The notes under the pieces were generated by a model. It searched no databases, was not told where the DNA came from, and saw only the letters and a program-made list of their open reading frames with translations. From contig CM055901.1 of assembly GCA_029582155.1 (NCBI GenBank), positions 52,891,206 through 52,955,205 on the forward strand: a stretch of DNA of 64,000 bases, in the 5' to 3' direction. Shown here one piece after another: positions 1 through 12,344 of this stretch. Position numbers and translations under genes: made by a program. The stretch comes from Panopea generosa. Lineage: Eukaryota > Mollusca > Bivalvia > Adapedonta > Hiatellidae. Each line of letters starts with the position of its first letter. Position 1 is the stretch's first letter.

Positions 1-1709
1 CTGATTGACAGCTGGGTGCAAAATTGAGGGGTGATACACATAAATATACTGCTAGTAATATATCAATCTTTTTTTCACCTGCCACTACAGTAATAACTGT
101 ATTACTGACAGATGCTATCTCATAAATACAGATTTATTTTACAGGTCTTCAGGTCCATCGGTCTTACATGCAGGTTCCAGTGGAGCTATGTACACATGTG
201 TGTGCTCTTACAGGGGACACCATTTATTAAATTTTATGAAGAGACTTTGTAAAAGCTAGAAATAACTTTCTTCTCAATTATGTTATTATGTATCACTGAA
301 TATTGAATATAATTTATGTAGATGTAATAATAATGCTGATAATAAATAAATAAATATTGTTTAAACAAAATTTTATGAAAATAAGGCAGCGAAAGACTTT
401 TTTCTCACTAGATAGACAATTGGAGCATGAACTAAGATAGAATAACATTTCTAGTATGTGCATGTAAATATTAATGAAATCTAATGGAGTAACACATAAC
501 CCAGTATTTTTTAAATATAGCTTTACTAATGTATAAATTGTTTAATATGTGTTGTTGAGGACTTCAAGGAAGATTGGACTTTGATCAAATGAGTTTCCTC
601 ATCAAATAGTCATCATCATCATTAATATTCATTTTATATCTATATACATATTTTAGACCATATTATTCTAAAGGTTAACTGGCTCATAGTCAGCATACAT
701 TTTGTTTTTGTAATATTATAGTTATCATTTGTTACATGATTACCAAAAGTCAACATTTTCATTTTTTTTTATTTACAAAGCTTTAAGAGAATTTTAATAC
801 TTTGACGATCAGATGGATACTGGTAATTTCCAACAGATCCGTTTATCACCTGGTATTCACCCTATCATAACTCCATACAATTGTATCAGAATTGACATTA
901 AATGTGACACACATTTTCAAAGAAATCAAATAAAGTCTGATTATTTGCCATCCAAACCTTGGATAAGGCAGATTTATAAACCTTGTCATAAAATTAAATT
1001 TTGATAAAACCATAAGCTTAGTGACACTGGCATGGCACAAGTACAAGGCACTTACCTATTCAATATCACCTATATCTAGTATACCATAACACAATGATGC
1101 ATTTGAAGAAATCATCCTCTAAGTATAACAATAGTCTAGACAAATAACTACTCAGTTCCAACAGTTACTATTGGTTACTATTATTTTCTATTATTTTCAG
1201 AAAGTATCCCATTTTTAATGTATTACAATAACGAGGAGTTGTCAGAATTTCCTGTTTAATTCTAGTTTATTTTCCTTTACCTACCTACAAATATAAAGAA
1301 AACTTACGAGCAAATAATTCCACAACTTTTTAACCTCATTAATTTAAACAAAGGTCAACATTCAAAGTGTGTGTGTGTGTGGGGGGGGGGGGGGGATCTT
1401 CTTAATAAAATAAACACCACATCCATACCTAACAAAAACTTAATTGCTTGGGTATGAAAAGGAAATCTTCTGTGAAGATATAGGCAAAATCATTTCCATT
1501 TAAAAAAAAAAAAATTATAATGACATGACTGTGTCCCCTAACTGAACCGTCGGGGCATGGTCATTTTTAACCCTAGGGATACCATTTGAACAAATCTAAT
1601 AAAACTAAAGTAGGTCATTATTACTACATAAACATTTGAAAATCTGTTGGGCTGTTCATGAGAATATTTTTAAAGTTTTGGATTATTTTTAGTAATGGTA
1701 GCCACCTTG
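1..1709. other. AT-rich DNA without recognisable gene
   Basis: No ORF above about 65 codons, no recognisable domain and no paired splice signals were found. It contains a compound (GT)7 plus G15 tract at 1367-1395. The last ~150 bases continue beyond the SINE at 1723-2015, so they are the host sequence into which that SINE inserted. Confidence 0.6.
1367..1395. repeat. (GT)7-G15 compound microsatellite
   Basis: Seven GT dinucleotides run straight into fifteen G. The same (TG)n-to-G(n) arrangement recurs at 45409-45455 with a much longer G run. Confidence 0.95.
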
Positions 1710-1722
1710 AATTTCAGATTGA

Positions 1723-2015
1723 TTGATTGATCGATTGATTGAATATTTAGTGTCATTTTTATGCCATCGAGGGCTAACAGACGATCAGTTAACCTAACCA
1801 CTGTTTCCTTGGATTAACCAGTACTCAAGCACACCCCATCTCCGCAAGTAACTGATAACTTTCCCACTTGAATCAGCGGTGAGAGACAAATGATAATGAG
1901 ACACAATGTCGTAAATCAATCATCACAGAGACTGTTGCCGGGCGGGGGATTCGAACTCATGACCTCTGGGTTGAAAGTCAGATGTGTAACCGACTGAGCT
2001 AATTAGGCCCGGCGA
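1723..2015 (-). mobile_element. SINE family A, full length, tRNA-derived
   Basis: Read on the minus strand the element begins with a tRNA-like head. The 7-base 5' arm GCCGGGC pairs perfectly with GCCCGGC about 70 bases later. Between them lie a box A (TTAGCTCAGTCGG) and a box B (GAGTTCGAATCC), the internal RNA polymerase III promoter. A ~200-bp unrelated body follows, ending in a (CAAT/CAATC)n tail. A 13-bp target-site duplication, AATTTCAGATTGA, sits at 1710-1722 and 2016-2028. This copy is the reference for the family here; other copies are at 5797, 10070, 23073, 24118, 24343, 25366, 31020, 36005, 38905 and 56283. The anticodon arm is degenerate, so it is not a functional tRNA gene. Confidence 0.9.
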
Positions 2016-2028
2016 AATTTCAGATTGA

Positions 2029-5000
2029 AAAAAAAAAAATCTTCTGTATAATCATCTATGCAAAAGAAACATCCATTTGAAGTTTCAGTTTTATTGGCCT
2101 TGTATTTCAGAGAAAGTGCTGCTGACAGACGACGGACAACGCACAATCGCATAAGCACTTCTGGCCTTTGGCCAGTAGAGCTAAAAACCAACTGGATTAT
2201 TATGAAGTTAAATTGTAATATCTGATAATTATTGATTGCAAAATGATCTTAATAGTATTACTTACAGCTTTATTGTCCAGTTTGCTAAATTAGCATTAAA
2301 AAATAGAAATTTCCCCTCAATTGTGCTGTTTTGTTAACAATCTCGAAGGCTTGGGCCTTTTCCCATTTTCGAGAAAAAAGGCTTTGAATTCAACATCCCA
2401 AACAACATTTATAAGGAACAGATCTAGGACCTTCATAACTCTTGTTATTTTAATAAGTAACAACAGTTTCTGAACTTAATGGAAACCAGTCCGGAAACAG
2501 CGATATTTTACTTGCTCATTTATATATACAACGTGATATATATTGGTAGTGCTCACACATTTCTAGATCAAATTATCTTGACATATATATGTTACATAAT
2601 AAATTGATTATTAAACAAATCAATGATTAATGAAAGGTTACTGTATATCATGAATAAAATGCAAGGTTGACAAGAACATGGGCATGTTATAAGGGCCGTG
2701 ATATCAAATTTTAAATGTTTTATCATATGAAGTGTGTTTAAAGTGACACAGAACCCACTTCAATAAGAAAGGATTATTTGGATTAAAAATTAGCATATGT
2801 TTGAATTAAATAACAACTTTCAAGGAAGTCATTTAATTTTTAATAAAAATCAGTGAGGAGCATTTATTAGGGGAAGTGTTTGTTCACAGATACTTTCACA
2901 AAATACTGTATATGAATACACATGTAAGGCTTATTGTCTAAACGATTGTGAACAATTTAAATTTTAACATTGCATGGTAACTTGTGCAACTTTAAACAGA
3001 TATAAGAGGACTGCAGCCAAGTTCAGGTCAGTTAATATTATAGAAGCAATGCATGAATGCAGGTAAATTGGATAAATTTGCTGACATTTTTATTGCCATT
3101 GAAGCCTGAGCACACACTGGGTGGGGTATTGGGGATTACCCATCCTACCTATAAGATATATTACCTTATCTGATCATATAGTTAACTGCTGGTTAAGATT
3201 ATCATCAGATATGACTATCAGCTTTATCAACTTGCTGTATCATTACCAGCAGTCTAATCCAATTTAAACTGACACTCACCAGTTTAAAACACTTGTTAGT
3301 CAAGATTTAACCTGACTTTGTATTAGGCCATAATAAATTAATAGCTAGATTATCATCCCTACCCACCTCCTAATTTTCATGACCTCTCGACCCCTTTATT
3401 TTTTATAAAAACAAAACAAAACAAAACAAACGCACACACATCAAAAAAGTTAACATGAATGCCATGTCTCGCCGTGTCTGCTTTGACTGTTAATACATAC
3501 ATGGGACCGGAGAGAAAATGACAAAAATGGCTGCATGTATCTGTAAAGCTAAAAAATTATTGTTTTAATCCAGTGGAAATGACATAACAACTTTCATAAT
3601 ATATTAAAGAGTGGTTATTTACAATAACTATTTGATTTGATGAATTAAGTAACAGCCACGATTTGCAATAATATGACACAAAAATTTGCATTATATTCAT
3701 ACAAGAGTTATCTCACTTGGTTAATGTAGCAGGTTGAATGACTTTTGTCATATTAATATTGTGAAATTTGGATCAAATACATTGAGCACTTTTTGAGATA
3801 TGAACTTGATGGTAGTTGCACACAAATTTTTAACCAATATTTCTAAGTAAAACATATTTAAAAAAAAACACTTTAACCAGTAAATGCAAAATACAGTGTC
3901 AAACAATGTCAATGGTCCATGAAATAAAGGTCACACTCAGCATCTGCAGTGTATAATGTGATGCAAGCGTGTTAGTTGTAACTATGATCCAAGTATGAGT
4001 GTCCTAGCACTTGTATTTGTTGAGAAATAGCGTAAAAACAAAAACTTAACGTTGGAGCTAAATATAAATGTTTCACGCTGCCGCCGTTGACGGAAAAGCA
4101 ACACCTTAATCTCACTTTCGCCCCTTTGTTGGGGCAAGACAAAAATGAAAATAAAAAGAAATCCTCCCGCCCTCCCCGTTTTTAAGAAAAATTTTGATGA
4201 TAATCTAGCAATTAATTTATAATGGCCTTACTAGGTATTTAACATTTCATTTATTATTTTAGTAAAAAAAAAAAACAGTCTTAAAACAGTATACTTTCAA
4301 AATATATTTCTAAACATATATAATATTATAAAGATTACCTAAATATGGAAGTTAATGCAACTCTGGCCCACAATAACCCTTTATACCAACAAGGTACCCA
4401 GTATATGTAACAGGACAAAAAGCATGGTGCAGGTCTAATGTACAGATACATTTTACTTTACTAGATTTTCAGAATTTTCTTACAATATTCTATGGAATTA
4501 TAAATCTATGGGTTCGAAAAAGGCTCTGAAAAGATGTCATCTAATGTAATCGCCTATTACCTCCTGGAAGTCGTGGTTAAAAACGAGTCAGCTCACTGGT
4601 CAGAACAAAAACATCACAAAAAACTGTATAGATATATCCTCTGTATAATATTTAGTAGGTGAGCACGGCATTTCATGATTCAATACACATAACCTAATAC
4701 CACTTAAAGCCACTCAATTTCTTAAGAGTCCGCCTATACATTCTTCAGCAAAAATGACCAAACTGAATGGCCAAAAATGTTGACCAAATTCTCCAACCAT
4801 GATATCGTATCGAGTTAAAATGCTTCACAGAAAATGGTGAAAGCAGTGAAAATACTTGTCAAAAACTATTATGCCTTTCTTTACTGTCAATATTTATCAC
4901 TCCTAAATCATTTTGTGTTTTATTTCACTTAATTTAATAGAATCAAATTTAACAGAGCTTATATAAATCACTCTCTGTCTACTTCCCAGGGCAGATCAAG

Positions 5001-5796
5001 ACTTACTGGTTTTGAGAGGTCACCGGGCTGAGTCTGGGATCATACCCACAACCTCTATCAACTCTTACCACTGCACCAACGCTTATACCTTATCTCTGCT
5101 CATTGATTGCATTGAATACTTGATCTATTAATTAATTAAGGAAAAAGTATCAATACTCCCCTTTGCATCGGCATGAATCACTGTGCAATTAATCACAGTG
5201 TGGATGCCAGGAAATCATCAGATGACTGTACGATCATTTGGTTAATTTGAATAAAGGAATAATAAAAATGACATTAAATTATAGATCATGTTTAACTGAA
5301 CCATTTTGTTAGAAAGCATCTAAAAATTATTCTATATAGTGTTGAACATAGGAAAAAGTACAATTTATATATTAGAGTTTTACAATAATTTCAATTAATG
5401 CTTATAATTTACTCAAAATGTATTATAAAAACAATAGTGCTTACAGTGTATACAACAGCAGCTGTACTTTACAGCCTTTCATTACATGATCAAGTTGCTC
5501 AAACGACTTTTACTTTTAATCGTTGAACTTCATAAATCTACATTATTGATCAAGGAGTTCTTTATCTTTTTCATTTACTCCTGTATGTAGGTAAACTCTC
5601 GACTTGTAGTCCAGTTTATCATACAACATGTGCAACCATGTGTTATTTATTAAACACCCCACTGAACCCTACAACAGTTTCCATTGTTTCATATATTATA
5701 TCAGAGCTGGCAAGATAAAATACATGTTTGTGAAATGCGATATCATTCTTATTCATCCATTATCTTTTATTACATATATACACGAGGTATGAAATT
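2029..5796. other. AT-rich DNA without recognisable gene
   Basis: About 3.8 kb with no ORF or domain that I recognise. It contains a short (AAAAC)n run near 3410-3430 and homopolymer A tracts. The segment just right of the first SINE (to ~2185) continues the sequence left of it, so the SINE interrupts one older unit. Nothing else is supported. Confidence 0.55.
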
Positions 5797-5945
5797 GAAT
5801 ATTTTGCCATTGAGGGATAACAGGTGATCAGTTAACCTGAACCACTCTTTTCTGAGATCCAAGAAGGTTAACCACCATCTCCGAAAAAAACTGAAAACTT
5901 TCCCACTTCAATCAGTGGTGAGAGATGAATGACAAATTGAGATTG
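5797..5945 (-). mobile_element. SINE family A, 3' fragment
   Basis: It matches the body of the reference copy: the segments around TCAGTTAACCT, CATCTCCG and TTTCCCACTT-AATCAGTGGTGAGAGA. It lacks both the tRNA head and the CAAT tail. The fragment stops within about 15 bases of the start of the 48-bp minisatellite, so the array may have expanded at its broken edge. Confidence 0.75.
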
Positions 5946-5956
5946 TATTTTATTTA

Positions 5957-7632
5957 CCCCCACCCCAGAACCACGGTGGTGGGAGGGATAGTGATTTGGG
6001 GACAGCTGGAATCCAGGACCACGGAGCAGGGAGGGACAGTGATCTGGGGACAGCTGGAATCAAGAACCAAGGAGGTTGGAGGTACAGTGATCTGGGGACA
6101 GCTGGAATCCAGAACCACTGGGGTGGGAGGGAACGTGATCTGAGGACAGCTGGAATCAAGATCCACGGAGATGGAAGGAATAGTGATCTGGGGACAGCTG
6201 AATCAAGAACCATGGGGGTGGCAGGTTTAGTGATCTGGGGACAGCTGGAATCCAGAACCATGGGGGTGGGAGGGATAGTGATCTGTGGACAGCTGGAATC
6301 CAGAACCGTGGAAGGGACAGTGATCTGGGGACAGCTGGAATTCAGAACCATTGAGGTGGGAGGGATAGTGATTTGGGGACAGCTGGAATCCAGAACCAGG
6401 GAGGTGGGAGGGACAGTGATCTTGGGACAGCTGGAATCAAGAACCAAGGAGGTGGGAGGTACAGTGATCTGGGGACAGCTGGAATCCAGAACCACTGGGG
6501 TGGGAGGGATAGTGATCTGAGGACAGCTAGAATCCAGATCCACGGAGATGGAAGGAATAGTGATCTGGGGACAGCTGAATCAAGAACCATGGGGGTGGCA
6601 GGTTTAGTGATCTGGGGACAGCTGGAATCCAGAACCATGGGATTGGGAGGGATAGTGATCTGTGGACAGCTGGAATCCAGAACCATGGAAGTGGAAGGGA
6701 CAGTGATCTGGGGACAGCTGGAATCCAGAACCATGGAGGTGGGAGGGATAGTGATCTAGGGACAGCTGGAATTCAGAACCACAGGGGTGACAGATTTAGT
6801 GTTCTGGGGACAGCTGGAATCCAGAACCACTGGGGTGGGAGGTTTCGTGATCTGGGGACAGCTGGAATCCAGAACCACTGGGGTGGGACCAATAGTGATC
6901 TGGGGACAGCTGGAATCCAAATCCACTGCGTTGGGAGGTTTAGTGATCTAGAGACAGCTAGAATCCAGAACCATGGTGGTACGGAGGACAGTGATCTTGG
7001 GACAGCTGGAATCCAGAATCATGGAAATGGAAGGGACAGTGATCTGGGGACAGCTGGAATCCAGAACCATGGAGGTGGGAGGGATAGTGATCTGGGGACA
7101 GCTGGAATACAGAACCACAGGGGTGGCAGGTTTAGTGATCTGGGGACAACTGGAATTCAGAACCACTTGGGTGGGAAGTTTCATGATCCGGGGAAAGCTG
7201 GAATCCAGAACCACTGGGGTAGGAGCAATAGTGATCTGGGGACAGCTGGAATCCAGAACCACGTAGGTGGGAGAGATAGTGATCTAGGGACAGCTGGAAT
7301 CCAGAACCACAGGAGTGGGAGGGAGAGTGATCTGGGGACAGCTGGAATCCAGAACCACAGGATGACAGGTTTAGTGATCCAGGGACAGCTATAATCCAGA
7401 ACCATGGGGGTGGGAGGAATAGTGATCTGGGGACAGCTGGAATCTAGAACCACAGCGGTGGGAGGGATAGTGATCTGAGGACAGCTGAAATCCAGATCCA
7501 TGGAGATGGGAGGGATAGTGATCTTGGAACATCAGAAATCCAGAACCATGGGGGTGGCAGGTTTAGTGATCTTGGGACAGCTTGAATCTAGAACCATGGG
7601 GGTGGGAGGGATAGTGATCTGGGGACAGCAGT
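5957..7632. repeat. 48-bp minisatellite, about 35 units
   Basis: The unit is roughly AGTGATCTGGGGACAG followed by CTGGAATCCAGAACCA and a G-rich GGGGTGGGAGGGAT segment. Nearly every unit carries CAGCTG, an E-box of the MyoD/AP-4 type. Two blocks of about eight units (around 6120 and 6500) share the same variant order and small deletions at a 377-bp offset, so there is a higher-order repeat. Both strands give ORFs of 70-200 codons because 48 is a multiple of three. These translate to simple repeats and are not taken as genes. Confidence 0.97.
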
Positions 7633-7685
7633 ACGTTAGACCACTGCCAATGCAGAGGACACAGAAGTAAGCTTTATTTTTAACT

Positions 7686-7985
7686 CTAAGACCGCAGCAT
7701 GGTCTAGTGGTAGAGCGTCTGCCACACAGACCAGGTCATACCAAAGACTTTAAAAATGGTACTAGAAGCTTCCTCTCTTGATGCTCAGCATTTAGACGAC
7801 AGTTCTGTCAATATAATGTGAATGGGTGGTATATCATACCATGTGCCTGCGGCATGATACTCCAGTGTGACAGCGCTCAGAAAACGGTCTCAAGTAGACT
7901 ATACCGCGATATGACTGAAAAATTGTTGAAAGCAACGCTAAACACCATACAACAACAACAACATAAAACTCTAAACTCTATGAAT
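7686..7985 (+). mobile_element. tRNA-derived SINE, family B tail
   Basis: A tRNA-like start carries box A TGGTCTAGTGG at 7700-7710 in a Gly/Glu-like context (GGTAGAGCGTCTGCC). Box B is eroded or deleted. The 3' end reads TGACTGAAAAATTGTTGAAAG, then CAACGCTAAACACC, and finishes in (CAA)n. The same tail, with small changes, ends the elements at 48797, 55139 and 55541, although the 5' parts differ. No target-site duplication was identified. Confidence 0.7.
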
Positions 7986-10057
7986 GGACTGTTTTTGAAT
8001 AACTTTTTATGTTTACCTGATGATGCTGTCCAGAGTATTGTTTATCATAGTTACATACTTAAATTTTTCTATAATTCTCAAAATATCAATAAAAAAAATC
8101 TAATCTGTGCAAGGTGATGAGAACTATAAAGAACCAGGGATATAAACCACATATGTGCTATAATCAGGGATTGTCAGACACAAAGCCTGGATGATAGAAC
8201 TATAAGATTAAAAGAATTATCAAGGTTGGGGCATACATTCTTTATATTTGGGATTATAGAATTAAGAGCACTAAACTGCGAATACAAAAACACACTTTAA
8301 TAACAATATACAATATTGAAACACTTTGGACAGACAATAACTATACTGTGGGATGCTCTGAAGATTAAAAAAAATATTTTACTAACTAACATTTCATTTT
8401 CAGCAAACAGAAATAGTTATGACTCACTATCTTCAGTAAAATAATTGAATTTCAAAAGCCCCCACTTGAAACCATTTGCATATTTAACATGAAGAGGGCA
8501 ATTGAACAGAAACAGAATTGCGTTAAAATGTAAATCATTTAGCAAAAATGAGAAAGGAAAAAAATAAGGCACTTAAATTTCAACATCCTCTGTACTTCCT
8601 AATAGTCCAGTCAGGTTTACTTTTTATTTGAATTTTAAACCCTCAATTAACATTTCCTTACTCTGGCATCTATACCAAATACCATTAAAATGATTTTATA
8701 TAATTTAGTTAATGTTTAATAGAAGCTAAAACATTTATTATTTTATCAGAAATTGGACACAATACTTTGATATTAACACTGTGTACACTTTTAGTTTCGT
8801 AATGAAGTTGTAGAACACTTATATTGGAAGTTTCAAATACCAAGTCCGCATATAAAATGCACATGTATGGCACACGGATATACCATGCCATATACCATAC
8901 CCACCCATCTGTCTGTCTTGAGTGTTACGTGGATATAATATAAATCAATTTTACTTAAAATGTTTTTTTTTAATTAATTGCAATCTCACTGGTTTTCTTC
9001 TCTTTCCAAGAACACTTAACCTAGTTATAATGAAATCACAACAGTATCATTATTTTTCACAAGTTCCCCAATCTTCACATTTTGTTGATATATTGCATTT
9101 TTTGAAAGCTAAGCAACTTTTAATGACCTACATTCCTTGTGTGTCTTTGTTATATACAATGTGGTATAAATCTTGTGACACCTTATCTACATAAATAATA
9201 TTTCATTTTCTCTATAAACTTGACTGGGGTCCTTCAAACCAGTTTTATAACCATAACTAAACATGAAGTGGGAATGACACACACCATTTGGAACATGAGA
9301 AGTTGTAGGCTAAATATATAGATTTCTTGATTACACAAAAAAAAATCTACCTTCAAAAGAGCAGCACGAGCAATGTCACCAACTACAGGTACCACAACAA
9401 AAGTAGAGTACAATTTTTTTTAACTAAATGCGTAACCGCTTTGGTTGGGATTTCCAGCCTCGAAATACCTTACTCTAGCTACAACAAGAATCGGACAACT
9501 TTCAAACACCAAAGATACTCTATTCATCCACAGATGACAGTTCTTCCTATAAACCATCCCTATATAAGTAACCAGCATTTATTACTGAGGCCCCCTCCTT
9601 GGTACCTTTAAGAGGGAGCTTTCCTCCACACAGATGTAATCAGGGTTTTTAGCCCAACCCAGCAAACAATAGGACATTACAATACTGGGATACTGGCACA
9701 GCTCATAACACCATTAATATCTCCCCAGAAGCCAGAACGGGCTGTCTTTGGCAGGTGAAAAGCAGCTGGGAACTCCTATCCTCTGCATCTAATATATATA
9801 TATATATATATATAGAAAGAGAGAGCGGGTGAGTCTATTTCCGGATACATAATGACAAAATATCAATACCACTTTAAGTATCCGAAAGACATGATTTTAT
9901 TTTTAAATGTTGCAAGTGAAATTTTTTGCCCGGCACTTTTATCTATACATCCGTGATTTAAACACTAAAATAACTGAAATATGCCACACTTTCCTGATTT
10001 CTGGCCTGGGGATGGGATAACAAGAGACAGGTGAAGTTCTTTAAGAACAATATTTTG
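7986..10057. other. AT-rich DNA without recognisable gene
   Basis: No supported gene. A (TA)12 microsatellite lies at 9791-9814. ORFs up to about 94 codons exist but have no domain, no codon signature and no splice context. Confidence 0.5.
9791..9814. repeat. (TA)n microsatellite
   Basis: An uninterrupted TA dinucleotide run of about 12 repeats, followed by GAAAGAGAGAG. Confidence 0.95.
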
Positions 10058-10073
10058 TCCAATAGTAGATTGA

Positions 10074-10105
<32 letters not shown>

Positions 10106-10240
10106 TTTAGCATCATTTTTATACCACTGAGGGCTAACAGATGATCAGTTAACCTAACCACTGTTAACCTGGGATCCTGAAAGGTTAACCAGTACTCGAG
10201 CACACCCCATCTCCGCAAGTTTCTGAAAGCTTTCCCACTT

Positions 10241-10441
10241 ACACATCGCCTTCTATACGGAGATGAAAGACTATCTCATGTTAGCAATCTTATTATAGTC
10301 AAAGCGGTACAATACTATATCAAAGAAACTAAACGCTTTGCAAAATCTCATTTATGTTTTCCTGTCTTGTTTTTAACTGTACTATATTACTTCAATCTTG
10401 TGAATTATTTAACTATTTTGCCCATTTTATATAAATGTTAA
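10241..10441 (+). pseudogene. C-terminal end of a LINE reverse transcriptase ORF
   Basis: An open frame of 66 codons ends in TAA and has no start because the insertion is 5'-truncated. It reads THRLLYGDERLSHVSN, then IIVKAVQYYIKETKRF and a hydrophobic C-terminus. The pattern 'LL(F/Y)G(D/N)...L......I...(V/I)..YI..TKRF' is typical of the last ~60 residues of CR1/L2/Jockey-like reverse transcriptase proteins in molluscs. This family assignment is from memory of the pattern. The fragment has no catalytic residues and cannot act alone. Confidence 0.65.
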
Positions 10442-10769
10442 GTTGCATAGCTTTGTTTTTATTTTTGTGCTTTCTTATTTACTAATCTGACTTTCTCGCT
10501 GGGGTGCTACCGAAATGTGGACACAGGACGCATGCGTATGGACAACATAAAGAAGAAATGATATGTGTTTATTTTACTATGTTTTACTTTCTTTCCTTTC
10601 CTACCTTTTTCTATTCTCAAATTATTGGTTAAGAATTTTTTTTTGAAATATGTCATTTTGATATTTAATGTAAACATTGTAAAAAATGTAGGGGACGGGC
10701 CAAACCTAATGTTGAAAGAACTTGTGGCCCAACCCCATTTCATGTTGAAATAAAATATGTTTAAACAAA
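10241..10769 (+). mobile_element. 5'-truncated LINE inserted in a SINE
   Basis: A 529-bp segment is flanked by an 11-bp duplication of SINE sequence, CTTTCCCACTT, at 10230-10240 and 10770-10780. That is the footprint of target-primed reverse transcription. It starts inside a reading frame (10241-10441) and continues with a ~330-bp 3' UTR. It ends GAAATAAAATATGTTTAAACAAA-like, with an AATAAA polyadenylation signal close to its 3' end. Only the 3' end of the parent element was copied. The order of events is clear: the SINE came first, the LINE second. Confidence 0.85.
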
Positions 10770-10922
10770 CTTTCCCACTTGAATCAGTAGCGAGTCGGAC
10801 ATAATGTTGTATATCAATCATCACAGAGACTGTTGCCAGACGGGGATACAAGCTTACGACCCCTGGATTGATAGTCAGACGTGTAACCGACTGAGCTAAT
10901 CGGGCCTGGCTCCAATAGTAGA

Positions 10923-12104
10923 ATACAAATATATATATAATTAACTTTGTTTGAGAAAGAGCGGAAAGACAACTAAAATTGGAGAGAAAAGAAAATAAGG
11001 GAGAAGGAAATAGGAGCAAAACATACATATATAAAAAATATTAAACAAACAAAACACCTGACCAAGACTTAAATCTAGATTAAATAGTATACAATGACCA
11101 ACAGTGCGCTTAATTGGTCCAGACAGGTGGTTACGTAATTACTGTTGATTTTACCAAGCACCATTTGGTCACTAACGGGCTTTATCCTCTAATTTACGTC
11201 TAAACATCCTGGGGGTATAAAATTCAATATTGGTGCAATGTGTACACAAACTGATAAGAAACTTAAATAGTTTATAAATAATTAAATATAAAGATCTTCA
11301 TGCAGTGGTCATGTAGATTTAAATAAAAACAATTACAACAGAATTTCCCTTTTTAATCAAATATCAGTTAATTTTAGACAGAATTCTAGCAGACGACAGT
11401 CGGAAAGTGTAAAGTGTCGTCTGATATTGGCTGATTTTCTTTTTCACACCTGCAAAACTTACCTGATATTGTCGTAGGTATATATTCCAAAACAAAAACT
11501 ACAAGCAGAACTCTCCGAATAAAATCCATTTTCAGCTATTTTTTTCTGACTGTATCCATTAAAAACAATCAGAAACACACAATTGTTCCCGTGCACTGTT
11601 ACAAAAATTAAAATACGGAATACCGTATTTCCCGAAGACCGTATTTCCCGGCAGAGATCAAACAGCGTGTATTTGTTGATACTCTGTCTCTCAACAGGTG
11701 GCGCTCGCTATAGTTTGTTTCAACATTCTGTTTCAACGCCCACCATGTGCAATGGGTGCAGTAACCGTTGTATCAGTTTTTTTCGAAAACGTGTGTCACA
11801 GTGACAGTGTATTTGTACTTTTAGCTTTTTAAAAGACGTTTTTTTTATCAAATTATCTCTCTCTCTATCCTGAGCGTTATATTAGTGACTTATTAACTAA
11901 TAACACACTAGATATGTCACTAGTTAAAACAAAGGGTTACATACAACCTTGTTCATTGAGATCCTTGGTTCATTGAGATCCTTGGTTATAATATAATATA
12001 TTGGCCAAGTGGTCAAAGGGTTTTATAGCCCCCACCAAATAGCTTACAGCCCAGCCCTCCACAAATAACCAAGGGTATGGAGGAGACAGAAGTGTTGTCT
12101 GCAT
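10923..12104. other. AT-rich DNA without recognisable gene
   Basis: No supported gene. ORFs at 11583-11804 and similar have no recognisable domain. A duplicated GTTCATTGAGATCCTTG phrase lies near 11950-11980. The region ends at the left copy of the 193-bp direct repeat. Confidence 0.5.
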
Positions 12105-12297
12105 TAGTGGCCTATTAAAATATCATAACTTTTATATAACAACATGCAAATAATACTTCCGGAACCTTAGTACTGGAGTCCGGTTTCCTTTCCAGTCGTC
12201 AAATTTTAGATGAAGTTCATGATAGATCAGTTCACTGGTAGTGAGACAGCGATACTTCAAAGTATTGGTGTACCGAGTAATACAAGGGGCACATCAT
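12105..12297 (+). repeat. 193-bp direct repeat, left copy
   Basis: Starting at TAGTGGCC-TATTAAAATATC and ending at ACAAGGGGCACATCAT, this segment matches 20214-20406 over the same 193-base length with no gaps and only about ten substitutions by eye. It lies directly left of the first satellite array. The two copies are in the same orientation, 8,109 bp apart. Confidence 0.92.
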
Positions 12298-12344
12298 GGT
12301 TGGGTTGTAAAATGTATACTATCCCCCGTTTGTTTCCGTTGTCT

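Larger units (their letters stand above)
10070..10910 (-). mobile_element. SINE family A, split by a later LINE insertion
   Basis: The two halves of one family A SINE lie at 10070-10240 (CAAT tail and body) and 10770-10910 (body and tRNA head with CTGAGCTAATCGGGC). The outer flanks carry a 12-bp target-site duplication, TCCAATAGTAGA, at 10058-10069 and 10911-10922, so both halves came from one insertion. The break lies in the conserved TTTCCCACTT segment, which is duplicated on either side of the LINE at 10241-10769. Confidence 0.92.

Noticed and set aside
1930-2015. Functional tRNA gene on the minus strand
   Set aside because: The acceptor arm pairs, but the anticodon arm does not. The same head occurs on many dispersed elements with duplications, so it is a SINE head.
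5925-7501. Overlapping ORFs of 70-197 codons on both strands
   Set aside because: Products of the 48-bp minisatellite; the translations repeat the same 16 residues in every frame that lacks stops.
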